A DNA stretch of 64,000 nucleotides from Thamnaconus septentrionalis. Its lineage: Eukaryota > Chordata > Actinopteri > Tetraodontiformes > Monacanthidae. The notes below the pieces were generated by a model that was not told where the DNA came from, made no database searches, and saw nothing but the letters and a program-made list of their open reading frames with translations. Of the stretch, positions 53,166 to 64,000 are shown in pieces; the first letter of the stretch is position 1; each line of letters opens with the position of its first letter. The translations under genes and the position numbers were made by a program. The stretch is from the NCBI GenBank assembly GCA_009823395.1, contig CM020515.1, positions 11,850,489-11,914,488 on the forward strand. Reading direction: 5' to 3'.

Positions 53166-55861
53166 TCAGTCAGTGACCAAACTGCAGATGTTGCTGTTGT
53201 ATCTCAGCAGCTGAATGTGTTCAAAGTAGTCGTCGGTCAGAAAGTTCCTCTGCGAGGTGGCCAGGTTGCCCTTCTGGCTGAAGAGCCGCTGCAGGGGCGC
53301 CGTGGACGGCAGGGTGGTGTTGTACCTCAGGAAGAGCTGCTTCACCCGCGGGAAGTCCTGCAGGCACTCCAGGCTCTTCCCCGTGCCCTCCACGTACCTG
53401 CGGACCTCCTCCATGGCGCTCCGCTGCTGGATCTGCACGGCGGGCTTGGCCGGCCCGTAGCTGAAGAAGTCGTCCTCGGACTCGATGGCCGACAGGCGGT
53501 GGCAGCGGCCGGGCTCGGCCTCCGCCACGCAGGCGGGGTCGACGCCGCCCGCCTCGGCCGCCAGGAGGCTGCACATGTCCTCGCGCTCCGACGCGTTCAT
53601 CCACCACAGGCGGAACTGCGGCGTGGTGGCGGTGGCGAAGCGGGCCTCGGCGCTGGCGAACAGCCCCTGGAAGCGCTCGTCGATGGCCGCCACCACGGCG
53701 CCGATGACCTCGCCCAGGTAGCTGGCCGCGTCGCGCTGCTCGCTCAGCTTGTTCTTCAGGCTGAGCACGGTCGGGATGACCAGGCCCAGGTAGCACTTCT
53801 GCTCCGCCTGGAAGAGCTCCAGGGCGAAGGCCAGCGGGTGCAGCGCCGTCACGTACTCGGCCAGGAAGGCCGCCTCCTCGGGCTGCATGTGCGCCACCTC
53901 CAGGCGGGTGGACAGCTTGGCCAGCTCGCGCTCGCCCAGGGAGACCACCTTCTGCACGACGTTGTACTCGGCGGCCCAGCGGGCCACGGCCGGCACCGCC
54001 AGTGGCATCTTCCTGATGTCGTCCGCCGCGTCGGCGGCCACCCGCAGGCGGTGGCACTTTGTCCATATGGCCGCCACCTTGGCCATGGCGCTGTAGTGCA
54101 GCTGGCACATGGGCCCCTGCAGCACGGCCCGCCGGAAGTCCTCGCCGACCACCAGCTCCAGGGTGTGCGAGGCGCACCGCTGCACGGCGGGCAGGAAGAC
54201 CAGCATGTCCTGCACAGGCTCGCCCTCCAGGGCGGTGCCGGCGCCACCCAGGGCGGCGCCCACGTTCTCGTAGAAGCCCACGTCGTCGTCGGTGGCGGCG
54301 TCCGTCGCCTCCAGGGCGAACTCCCTGAAGACGCTCACCAGGGGGCTGCCGTTGTCGGCCACCGTGGTCTGCACCTTGCCCTCGATGCCGTACGACTCGT
54401 GGAGGTCGTGGATGCGCCCCGCGATGGCGTCGTGCGTGACCCGGCCCGGCAGCCGCGCGAAGCCCAGCGCGGCCGACTTCCTCTCCAGCGAGCCGGCGTC
54501 GATCCAGTGGCACGTCATCCCGAAGAAGCTCCTGCCGTCGGCCGTCCACACGTCGGCCGTGGTGCACACGTACTGGACGGGCCGCAGCTTGGCCACCAGC
54601 TCCTCGCGCATGTGGGCGAAGGCGCGGTCCACCTTGGCAAAGAGCGCCGCCCGGTCCATGCAGCCGAAGCCCTCGGTCAGGCCGGCGACCAGCCTCCTGA
54701 AGCCCGGCTGCTCCAGCAGCTGGAAGGGCTGGCAGTCCTCCACCATGAAGTTGAAGACCAGCTCGTCCGTCTTGGCCTGGGTCATGCACTTGGAGAGAAT
54801 CTCCGCCTTGAGCTTCTTCAGCTGGCAGTGGCGACTCTCGCCATTGTACTCCTCCTTCCTGCGTCCCTTCTTGGCGTCGGGCCTGGCGTCGCAGCCCAAA
54901 TGTGTCCTCTAGAAACACAATCACCAAAATAAAAACAACATAGATAGAAAGATAGATAAGTCCCTTGACTACCTGTTGAATCTGTGCCACGCGTTACAGT
55001 TTCAAACTTTCGGGTGCCAGAAAAACAAAACAAAATGTAAAACGACTTTTTGTGTCAGTCGTATAATGTGTCCTCACCCGCGACGTAACGTTACTGTAGC
55101 GTCTCCGCCGTGATATTTTTTCATTTATACCCCTTCATAGGCAGGGGCCGAGCTAGTGATGGGGAGGCGGGGCATAATTTGACAAGAGGCCTTATACTTC
55201 CACACCACAGCATCTCCAGTCATGTCTTTGTTGATCAATGTACAGTATTTTTTTTTCTTCCTTCCTTGCTTTTTTTTTTTTATATGTACTTCTAACTTGG
55301 TGCTTGGCCTAGATTTTGTTCTAAAGTCAATGTGACCCCAACCCTAATCCTAGGACCATAGAAACAAGCTGACATATGCAGTTTATTAGTAATATTAACA
55401 TTGGTGAAGATTTCCTGCTTTCTAATTTATAGGGAAGGTGACAGGCCGACTGTTTAGGTTACACTGAAAATTTCAAATAATACAAACAACTACTGTAACA
55501 ATGAGGGGGGGAAAAACAACAGTCATGTAGGCATTTCAGCATATCTACTTATTGCCACCCAAAGGAGAATTATCTCCGCCATCGTTTGTAGACCCAGCAA
55601 GCACCAAGAGAATCGAGAGAGTGGCTCCCCGCGACTTACATCTAAGTGCTTCTTTAGGTTTGACGTGGACGTTTTCGACGTGGACAGCAGATTGACCCTC
55701 GGCAGACACAGATTACACTGCACGATGATGTTTTTCCCCTGATCTGCCTTGTACGTGAAATGGTGGCGGTACCGCCAAGTGGTCAGGGCCGATTTAGTCT
55801 CGCCGCCGCTGTCAATGAGCCCCGCATCCATTGCGGACGCCGTCGCGTCCGTCTCTGACAT
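53166..55861 (-). CDS. ZBED-like protein: BED zinc finger plus hAT-transposase-derived body
   Basis: Two coding exons: 55861-55640 and 54908-53166, joined GAT|GTAAGT...CTAG|AGG in frame; 654 aa. Residues 29-77 form a BED finger (aromatic WRYRHHF, then Cys49, Cys52, His72, His77), with the finger split by the intron after residue 74. The body shows hAT-type segments: TADVWT, GMTCHWID, ADNGSP, RCASHTLELVV, and a C-terminal dimerisation-like region with LPSTAPLQRLFS and TSQRNFLTDDYFE. The reading frame has no stop or frameshift. Exon 2 is strikingly GC-rich with G/C-ending codons, unlike the AT-rich flanks. It may be a domesticated ZBED gene or a recently active hAT copy; no flanking inverted repeats were identified. 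Specific ZBED number not assigned. The start used is the first ATG with a plausible context; an upstream start is possible. Confidence 0.85.
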
Positions 55862-55869
55862 GCCGCCGC

Positions 55870-56933
55870 TTTCTTTTAAGTTTTGTAATCCGTCGTGGTA
55901 ATCGCGATTACACGTAAAATAGTAACGATGGCGGGTGGAGGAGGAAGCAGTCTCATGGAAAAAAAAGTGGGAGGCAGGTCTTTGTTCGCAGACGGCGCAG
56001 CAGGCAGCCAATGAGAGGGCGCCGTTACCGAGAAACGAAGAGTGCATGCGCGGTGGGGGCACAGCCATTGGGAGGGCCCGTGGAGTGACAGGAGCCCCGG
56101 AGCAATGCGGAAGCGCCAAAAGCCTCGCTCGCACCGTGACGTCAGGGTCTCGTCCTTGTGTTTTCGTCTCAATTTGGTGAAAGTACTTTCCCCCCTGTTT
56201 ATTAAGCAGCGTTTTTTGCCTTTGGGACTCGACGCCACTGTCAGGCCCTGCGAGGCGCAACAATCACAGTGTTTTCTTCATCTACTTCATCTTTGTGTTT
56301 GCGCCATGTATGGGTGTTGACCATGCGTTCTTGAATGTTGTAAAGCCTGCTTATTCTGTTTTTAAACAGCCAATGTGACTTGGTCACATCTGTAGAAACA
56401 TGCATGTGAGGCAAGGGCAGCAGAATAAGGCAGTTTTTTATTATTATTATTTTGTTGCTGTTTTGTCAATTGTTTTTGCTTTGGGGTAGGGGTTATGTAC
56501 AGTGGCAGTCAAGGGCCAGTGCAAAATGCTACAACACAAAAATGTTTCAAAACCCAAAACTTAAAAACACATCATTCAAATGCAACAGAAAAATACATAT
56601 TCACTGTTTCTGTAAATGCAGTATTTCTTTCTATTTTTTTTTTTTTTTTTACATTTCTTTTTTGTTGGTGCGTCATTTAAGTGGTTTGCAGTGTTTGGCC
56701 GTTGACAAAAAAACGAAACAAAACAAAAAACAGTTCGTCTTCAAATCCAAGTTGCACTTCAACAAAACTTCCTACTCCTCGTGAACAGAATGCATGGCCA
56801 AAAAAAGATAGTTCTATTTCACCCTGCAATATCACAAATTCACACATCACCAGTGAACACACCTCTTCTTCAGTGCTCTGACAGACGCCTTCGACAGCAG
56901 CTCCTAACTCAAGTTAACATTACATCATTCAAC

Positions 56934-56976
<43 letters not shown>

Positions 56977-57800
56977 GTCTATTCACTCCTGTTCTAAGTG
57001 TGTGACAGAGAGTGACTCAAAGTGTGTGTCACTTTGAGGTGACACACTCAAGTGGCCTCTAATTGCTTTCACGTGGTATTTTGTTCTTCATTATAGCTCT
57101 TCTGCTGTTTGCCATATAGGAACATCTTCCACTAACCTGCCCATGTGGGGGCTGACTGTGACTTTGGTAATGTATCATCTGGAGAGCATGCATCCAAACA
57201 ATCCAAGAGGAGACAAGTAGCCAAATCAATATGTAAATATATTGGATAAAAAAAATATAGAGAGAATTTAGTTGCTCTGCCTTGGTTAGAATTCTGATGT
57301 TGCTGATGTGTTTTCTTTTCCTTTTTTTTTCAAACTGAACACCACCCCTCCTTTATTGGCTAGATTTGGTGAGGGTGGGGTCTCATCACTGGCTGGCGTA
57401 TTAGTCAAGTCTTTTTTTTCACAGCTCTCATTCTGTACAGGAACATAGAAAACAGAAGAGTTACGGCAGAGCAGGAGGTTTACGGTGCTCTGGTTTGGTT
57501 TCTGGTCGGCACACAATGTCTCTGCCGAACCTTCCTGCGCGCCACACAACTGTGCGGAGCGACTTGAGTGAGCACAGCCGCCCTGCTCCGCTCTCCTCAG
57601 CACCAAACAGCTGCTCCTAAGAGCATCAGGTGAAGCGCTCCAGACGTGAGTCCATCCCCCTCTTCCTCCTCCTTCTTCTCCCCCCCTGTCGTTTTCCGGG
57701 CGGCACCCCCATCGCAGAGCGGACCCGCGGCAGGTATGAAGAGGGGATCCGCGCCCTGACGCGCTCCTGCTGGACCCGGTGAGAGGAGTGTGGACTAGTA
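55870..57800. other. Intergenic between divergent ZBED-like and CACNG genes
   Basis: Holds the 5' flank of the ZBED-like gene (CpG-containing up to about 56250), a CTAT tetranucleotide run (about 56934-56975) and the CACNG 5' UTR/promoter region (about 57500-57810). No other exon recognised. Confidence 0.5.
56934..56975. repeat. (CTAT)n microsatellite
   Basis: About ten CTAT units. Confidence 0.9.
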
Positions 57801-57810
57801 TGAGAGCGCA

Positions 57811-58033
57811 ATGGCTTGGTGCGACCGTGGGGTTCAAACGCTGCTGGCCACCGTGGGGGCTTTCGCCGCCTTCAGCCTGATGACCATCGCCATCGGCACG
57901 GACTACTGGCTCTACTCTCGGGCGTACATCTGCAACAGCACCAATGCCACCACGGACGAGACCCAAACGCAGCCGAAAACCAAGAAGGGCGACCTCACAC
58001 ACTCCGGACTGTGGAGAATCTGCTGTATAGAAG
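57811..58033 (+). CDS. cacng4: TARP/CACNG gamma-4/gamma-8-type, first coding exon (gene continues past window)
   Basis: Transmembrane AMPA-receptor regulatory protein family. The exon encodes about 74 residues plus one base and ends at donor GAAG|GTAAAA. It starts [12 protein letters not shown], then [20 protein letters not shown] (first transmembrane segment running into the extracellular loop), two NxT sites (NST, NAT), and [15 protein letters not shown], which holds the claudin-family GLW...C.C signature. The split after Glu-Gly is the normal first intron of this family. YICN...[15 protein letters not shown] is closest to gamma-4, with gamma-8 the alternative. The other exons are not in the window, so the symbol is provisional. 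Confidence 0.88.
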
Positions 58034-58428
58034 GTAAAACTGCACTCACACGCGCCAAAGTTGACGCAGACGCTGAACAGTTGTGTTGTTTTATCACTTA
58101 ATACGTGATTTTATAAGAAGTATTTGATGTACGCATCTTGGCTATACCTCAGTGCGCACGGACACCCGAGCGCACAAAGGAACCCACGGCCTTTGCTCTC
58201 ACCGTTTGTTAAGACTCGGGGGTAGTTGAGTTCACAGGAAGAAAAACACACACAGTGACATCGAGCTGGAGGAGCCGAATTTCCACGGCAGACTAAAAGT
58301 CGCGTTAATACACATTGTGAACTACGCACAAAGTTGCGCACTAGCAGGAAAACGCACGGATGGACGTCCCGTGAAGCGCAAAACACTCAAGCGGTGTGCG
58401 TGCCAACTGTTACATGGCATTGTTCACA

Positions 58429-58432
<4 letters not shown>

Positions 58433-58484
<52 letters not shown>
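58433..58484. repeat. (CA)n microsatellite
   Basis: About 26 CA units in CACNG intron 1. Confidence 0.95.
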
Positions 58485-58486
<2 letters not shown>

Positions 58487-61319
58487 CGCGCACGGCGCAC
58501 ACGGCTGCGTTCCCGTCTGCAGCGATGCCAAGCCGGCGCGCGTCTTAGTCCATTCACTTAAAGAGCGGCCACTGTCAGGAAATTTGCGCGCTGTGATTCC
58601 ACTTTCATTCATGTCTTCATTGTATCTGATGCTGTTGCTTGGCAACATCCTTGAAATCGCTATGGAAACGTGCCCGGCGATTTAAAAATAGATGACTCCG
58701 AGTTCACTCCATGTCCAGAGGAGAAAGGTGGAGGGGATTTTTTTTTTTTTTGAAACAGTGAAACTAAAAAAAAAAAAAACAATTTTTCAAAGGGTCTTTG
58801 ATGCGACTCAAATATGTTTTATGCTGTTTTCTACACATTGGAAACGAGGATGAGACCCAGTGACGTCTCCCTTCAGAGGCAGCAGACACTCATTCACTGA
58901 TCCCCCCCCCCCCACCTCCACATACACCCTAACCATCACCTCACACTGACCACCTCATGACTTCTCGCCTCTGCCCTTAATCAATGACTTCATGTAACTT
59001 GATGACTTCGTTAATGTCACAAACATCTGTTAGAGTAAAGATCCAGACATAGTGGTGGGGGCAACATGGTAAAGTTTTCATGTCTTAAACACACTAGAAT
59101 TGACAAATTCTCATGATGTGCTGACTTCATTGTGCAGCATAGACTGATTGGAATGCTTCTGAAACGGTATCTTAAAACAGGATAAATTATTATTATTGTT
59201 ACTATTATAATTTTAAAATTGAAAACAGCAGAAAAAAGCTTTTCCTAAATTTTCCAAAAAGGTTTGAAAGAAGGTTCTATGTTTTTTTTTTTTGTCTACG
59301 TTTACACAGATAACAGTCCTTTTTTTTCTTTGCTTACAAAAAAACCCACTTTTTTGAGACACATTTTCAAGAGGTCTCACTGAAATGCAGCCGCCCCTCT
59401 GTTGAGAACGAACCGACACTCGTCCCGCTTGAGTGATGGTCGTGTCAGACACAAATTCCAGCCTTTCTGACACTTGTAGCCCACAGAGAGTCGAGCTTGG
59501 CTTGGGCACCTGTGTGGAAAATGAAAGAAAAATGACAGGCAGAATGCAGCATAAATCCCTGAGAGTATGATGAAAGTGGGGGGGTTAAAGGGCCAAACTG
59601 ATTCTGATGAGTAAGGGGCCCCGTCTTTGAAGCGTCAGATTCCCTGTTGCTCTCCTGTGTTTTTTAACGAGCGGAGCAAATGATTTGTCGGTCTGCTCGC
59701 CGTGTCGTTCTGTTTCAGTCCTGCTCGTCTGCTTAAAACTACAAGATGCTGGCCGGTGGCTCTGTTGTCATGGAGACTCATGAGTACAGAGGAAGAGACA
59801 AGAAAGGAAAGTCGCCCACCCCCCCACCCCTCCCTCCCTCTTCTCCCTAACCCACACCCATCTCCCCCGCCTCCCCCCCACCAAACACAAACACACTCCT
59901 GTGGCCATGATGACAACTCTCTGGATTATTGACAGGCCCGGCCTGCTGTATATCACAGCTTACAGGGAAAACAGCATCAGCGAGCAGATTGCGCCGACAA
60001 CACTTTGCTGTAACACATTTAGCGGCAGTGCTCCTACCGCCGCTTCCTCCCTCCCAGAAAAACACTGCAAATTGGCTCCAGTGCATTTTTTGAAAGTGTG
60101 GACTCTGCCTGTGGTGACATTTCCAGAGCAAACAGGGGAAAAAAACAAAACACCTAATGATGCTACTTTCCATCGAGGTCAGGGCCACTGTCCTTTGCCA
60201 GTTCCTTAGCTATTTTTTTAACAAGCATTTTGATTTTTTTTCCTTTTCTCTCTTACTTCGGCGTCCGTTTGTTCCCACACAAGAATGCTTTGAGGCCAGA
60301 GGTGCACCTCATTTGCATCAGAATCGACAGTGCGTCAGAAGCCGTCGCCTTTGCACAACCCCCCCCGGTAAATAAAACCGACCCTGACAATGAGAAATGA
60401 CCGAGTGACTAATCCAGTCAGTCTGCTGTGTATTTACAGTGAACGTGGTGACAAGGAGGTCGTTTTTCTTCGGGGGTTGGAGATTACAAAAGAAGAAGCG
60501 AGGCGGAGTTTGGTTAAGTTTGGCTTTTTTGAGGGTCACAGGCGACCGTCGGCAAGGCTGTAATTAAGGCTTCGCTCAGAAGCCGTGCGTGGGCACTAAT
60601 TAGCAAGCAGACCCCAATATTCACCTCGCTAGCTCTGTTCTCCTCTGGTCTGTGTTATGTGTTTGCCTCCTTTGTTGGATTAACACTCACTGTTTTATTG
60701 TTTTAATGTTGTTCCTTTTCTTGTCGTCTCTGAACCTCAGATATTGTCTTTGCAGTCGCATAAATCATCAACAACGTGCTATTGTGAATTCCTTTAGTAC
60801 TCGTTTGGAAAATATCTTATATTAAATACACAGAGCACTGAAAAAAAGTAATTTTAACTAAGATTTTCACATTTTCTAAAGTTTGGATGAGACTTATACT
60901 GCCTCTGTTTTTGCATGCTAAATCAAAAGCTAGCCCCTAGCTAGCGAAAGTGACCACAGACAATTGAGCTGTGAAAAATGAACAAGTCAAGTTCCAAAAG
61001 ATGCATTCCTGTTTTTAGAACTCAGCTTATCTCCAAAATAAGACTTCACACTGTCTTTTTAGAAAAGCTAGACTGCTGTGCTGTGTCTGATTCCAGCCAC
61101 TGTGCTTGGCTAAGCTAACTGGCTAAAGCTGTTTGCCGGGTGTTAGCCTTTCAAAAAGTCTGCACAGACTGTAATTATTTGAAGAGAGGACACTTTTAAA
61201 GAAAAAAAAAAGAAATTTCTAACCCCATAAAGATGAAAGTTAATTTTAAATGTTTTCATAAACTTATACAAACAAACAAAAAAAAACAAACCCTTGAGAT
61301 TTAGGAACTCTCCTTGTGT

Positions 61320-61520
61320 GAGCCTATGAGACCGTTGATAGAAGTGGAGGAAGGAATCAGCATTCGGAAAACTTATGAAGGAGAAAACAGGAAGAGAGGA
61401 GCAGCCAAATCAACAGTCTGGCACATCAGAGAGAGAAGGAATCCTCTGGCAAGCTCATCAACACTAAATGTCCTGGAAGACCAAAGTCAGAGACAAAACT
61501 GTACCATCAAAACATTCCGT
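61320..61520 (+). pseudogene. Decayed Tc1-like transposase N-terminal fragment
   Basis: One frame reads KSTVWHIRERR, like the second helix-turn-helix of a Tc1 transposase. A second frame just downstream reads NTKCPGRPKS, the GRPR-type hook between the helix-turn-helix units. A frame shift separates them, and no catalytic DDE region follows. Inactive remnant. Confidence 0.65.
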
Positions 61521-62057
61521 CCTCGGGGAGCTTTAAAAAGGAATTTGAACGTGGTCTGGCCTTCCTGCGAAACCTTTGAGACTCAACCGAGGCCGCGGAG
61601 ATGACAGTGCGTGGAGCTGGGTCACATGATGGCACGGCTGCTGATGAATGTCGTAGGACGACAAACTGTGAAGTGTTATAACTTGCGCTCAGACTCAGCC
61701 CTGCGCTGCTGCAACAGATCGATGCTCTGCCCAAACACGGTTTGAAACAACCCACAACCTTCTACCTTTTTAGCCGCAGTTATTTAAAATCTGAGGTTGC
61801 CGCAAGGTTAAAAGGCAAAAAGTATCTAAACGGTTCCATACTTTGGATGAGCACAAGGAATATTCACCTAGACAGACAAGGGGATGAATAAAAAATAATT
61901 TCTCCATTATCAGAGCAGCCATCTAGGTTGCATTTGCCATTCAATTTTTTTTGTGTGTCTTCTGGGCTGCAGTGTGACAATTGTCTTAATTTGTGCTCAA
62001 ACAATGAATTCAAAACAATAGGCTCCACGGTCTGCTAGATCTGAAATTTCCTGAAAT

Positions 62058-62059
<2 letters not shown>

Positions 62060-62109
<50 letters not shown>
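62060..62109. repeat. (CA)n microsatellite
   Basis: About 25 CA (AC) units in CACNG intron 1. Confidence 0.95.
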
Positions 62110-62111
<2 letters not shown>

Positions 62112-62844
62112 CTACCCCCGGCGCTGCTGCGTTTGAAGAAACTGCTGCCTGGCGACAATTTAATTAACCAACTGCCAGTCATATCAGCCCCGAATCACTG
62201 ACGTCTTTGCCAAATTGCTTTTCCCTTCATCCTCACTTGGGCTCGGCGGGGGGAGATGATGAAGAAGAAGAGAAGAAGAAGAAGGAGGGAAAGAAAGAAA
62301 GGGCTCCAGGAGAAAAAAAAAAGAGAAATCAGAGGGGCTTTGTTTTGATTACACGGACGCCTTTATAGTCTCACTCCCCTGCTTACGGAGTTAATAAATG
62401 TACGTGTCAGTGCGTCTCTGCGCCCGTGTCTGCCTTTGATAGTGAGTCTACCCCCCGTAACGGCTCCCTCTCTGTTTACAGCTTCATAAAACCTAATCAT
62501 CCCACCTGCTGGAAGCCTCGCAGGCGCCGCTCCCACACTCGTTCCACGCGCTCGCACTCCGACTCGGTGCCAGCAGCCAGGTTTTTTATTTTTCTCCCCC
62601 TCCTTTGGCCGTTGGATCTGGTGCGTGTCGGCAAATGCATTCGCTGCCGAAAGGCCACGGGAGGTCCCGTGGCGATATGCAGTGGCGGGGCCAGAACATT
62701 TTCCTTGGGGTGACCACAGGGTGAGATCATGACTCGATGAGTAGATACCTGAAATGACTACATGACAGTTTTTATTATTCTAATCGTTACTGTGCGTTCT
62801 TTTGTATTTATTCAATGTTTTCAGGCTGTCGCCACTCCTTTGAA

Positions 62845-63078
62845 CGTCGACCGTTTTAACGTCGACTTTATTCATGAAATTTCAGCTTTTTTACGTTGAC
62901 TTTTTTCACAAAATGTTGCCTTTATTTACGAAGTTTCAGCTTTTTTACGTTGACTTTTTTCACAAAATGTTGTCTTTATTCACGAAATTTCAACTTTCAA
63001 CTTCATTTAAACTTAAATAAAAATCTCCTTCCTGTAATATTTTTTTCTTTTCTTGTGGCCCTAATCGTCTTTCGTAGA
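62845..63078. mobile_element. Partial copy (right half) of the 472-1022 MITE family
   Basis: Repeated TTTTTTACGTTGACTTTTTT and CACAAAATGTTG units lead into a right end with TTTTCTTGTGGCCCTAATCG and CTTTCGTA, the complement of the left terminus of the full copy. The left half is missing. Confidence 0.7.
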
Positions 63079-64000
63079 GCTATGACTTGAGACGCTGTAG
63101 TGCGGAAGCTTAAGGCCTTTTACCAAATTACAACCCACCCCCACACCTCGCCGTGGGGCCACCGCGTAGCTCCGCCCCAGGCAATATGCAATATCAAAGT
63201 CGCTTTTGATCGGCTTAATCGTCGATCAATTTGCGGAGGCGGGGGGGGGGGGGGGTAGTGCGAGCAGCAGGCGGCGGAGCTCGTTATTACCTCGCTCCCG
63301 CAGTGTGACAACTCGACGAGACGCCGCCGCCGGTCGTCGCGCCTCCGCCGAGGAGGCGTCCCTCATTGGCTGCGTTCATTCGAAACAATTACGCCGCGTG
63401 TCATCCTGTTGTTGCTGCCGGCGCTGCATCTGCGCGCTTCGTATACCTACACGTGTCCGCGCAGACCGGCTGACCCCCCCCCCCTCCGCTCTCCCCCTGC
63501 GTGCGCGAATTGTTGTTCAGCAGCGACACATCCCGGTTGGGGTCGCGTGATTGCGCGCGCGCGGGCTCGGCAAGAGGCGTCTCTTAATTGGCAGGTATCG
63601 AAATCGATGTCACAGGCATCCGCGCAAGATTGTTTATGTAAATGAGCTTATTAAAGGACTAACAGCCGTTGCCATGGAGAGCAGGAGGAGGAGGAGACGC
63701 TTTGAGGCTCCGGCGAGGTCCAGGGAATCCAATATTTCCTGCGTATTGTGTTTCAGATGTTGTGTTGCGGATTAATGCTCAATCTGCAACAGCACGTTCT
63801 CTCCAGTTAAAGGGCCATTCCTTAAATTTAGAAAGCTCCCTTTTGGTTTTCTTACACCGTCTGCCCATCTCTGTCTTTTTTAGCTTCTATCCAGCCGATT
63901 TCCCTGCCTCTTCTCCCGCTCACCCTCCTTTATTTACATGCTGCGTCCATCATTCCTCTGTCGCCCGCAAGCATGTTGTTTCATTTCCTCGCACCTTCTC

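Larger units (their letters stand above)
58034..64000 (+). other. First intron of the CACNG gene
   Basis: No second exon found to the window end. Contains two CA microsatellites, a decayed Tc1 transposase piece (61320-61520), a partial 472-type MITE and a GC-rich block near 63200-63560. Confidence 0.6.

Noticed and set aside
53217..54990. Long open frames (over 550 codons) on the plus strand and in another minus frame over the ZBED-like exon
   Set aside because: They are by-products of the extreme GC content of the real exon. They give low-complexity Ala/Gly/Arg/Leu-rich peptides without domains.
57286..58002. 238-codon minus-strand frame overlapping the CACNG exon
   Set aside because: Antisense to a clearly recognised TARP exon; no domain and a non-conserved sequence type.

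Overview
The window is vertebrate nuclear DNA, almost certainly from a ray-finned (teleost) fish. It has spliced genes with GT-AG introns, a tandem beta-parvalbumin array, many CA/TA/ATC microsatellites, and short non-autonomous hAT and Tc1/mariner elements of fish type. No bacterial, phage or organellar feature is visible.

Layout. (1) 1966-23025, minus strand: a complete 14-exon gene for LMTK2 (lemur tyrosine kinase 2). All splice phases join, giving 1535 codons. Its introns carry a decayed L2-like LINE fragment and two hAT MITEs with 8-bp target-site duplications. (2) About 25.3-41.9 kb, plus strand: four intact parvalbumin genes in tandem, divergent from LMTK2. Each has the same coding-exon pattern (58-61, 133, 110, 23-26 bp) behind a non-coding first exon. 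Genes 2, 3 and 4 have a TATA box with a MEF2-like site 110-133 bp upstream. Gene 1 lacks both. Gene 4 resembles the oncomodulin/pvalb8 type. (3) 41.9-47.7 kb: no gene seen; LINE 3' tail and Tc1-type MITE. (4) 47854-51118, plus: complete four-exon AIMP2 (324 aa), scaffold of the multi-tRNA-synthetase complex. Its introns hold a tRNA-derived SINE and palindromic MITEs. (5) 53166-55861, minus: an intact, very GC-rich two-exon gene joining a BED zinc finger to a hAT-transposase-derived body (654 aa, ZBED-like). (6) 57811 to beyond the window, plus: first coding exon of a TARP/CACNG gene (gamma-4/gamma-8 type), followed by about 6 kb of intron.

How the genes relate: the block is linked by ancestry, not by operon logic. 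Human oncomodulin copies lie near LMTK2 (7q21) and near AIMP2 (7p22), so one fish segment carrying LMTK2, parvalbumin/oncomodulin and AIMP2 looks like the unsplit ancestral neighbourhood. Functionally the genes are independent: an endosomal/neuronal kinase, cytosolic Ca2+ buffers, a translation scaffold, a domesticated or recent hAT gene and an AMPA-receptor auxiliary subunit. The most interesting signals are the promoter split within the parvalbumin array, the intact ZBED-like gene, and several mobile elements whose exact ends can be read from the sequence.
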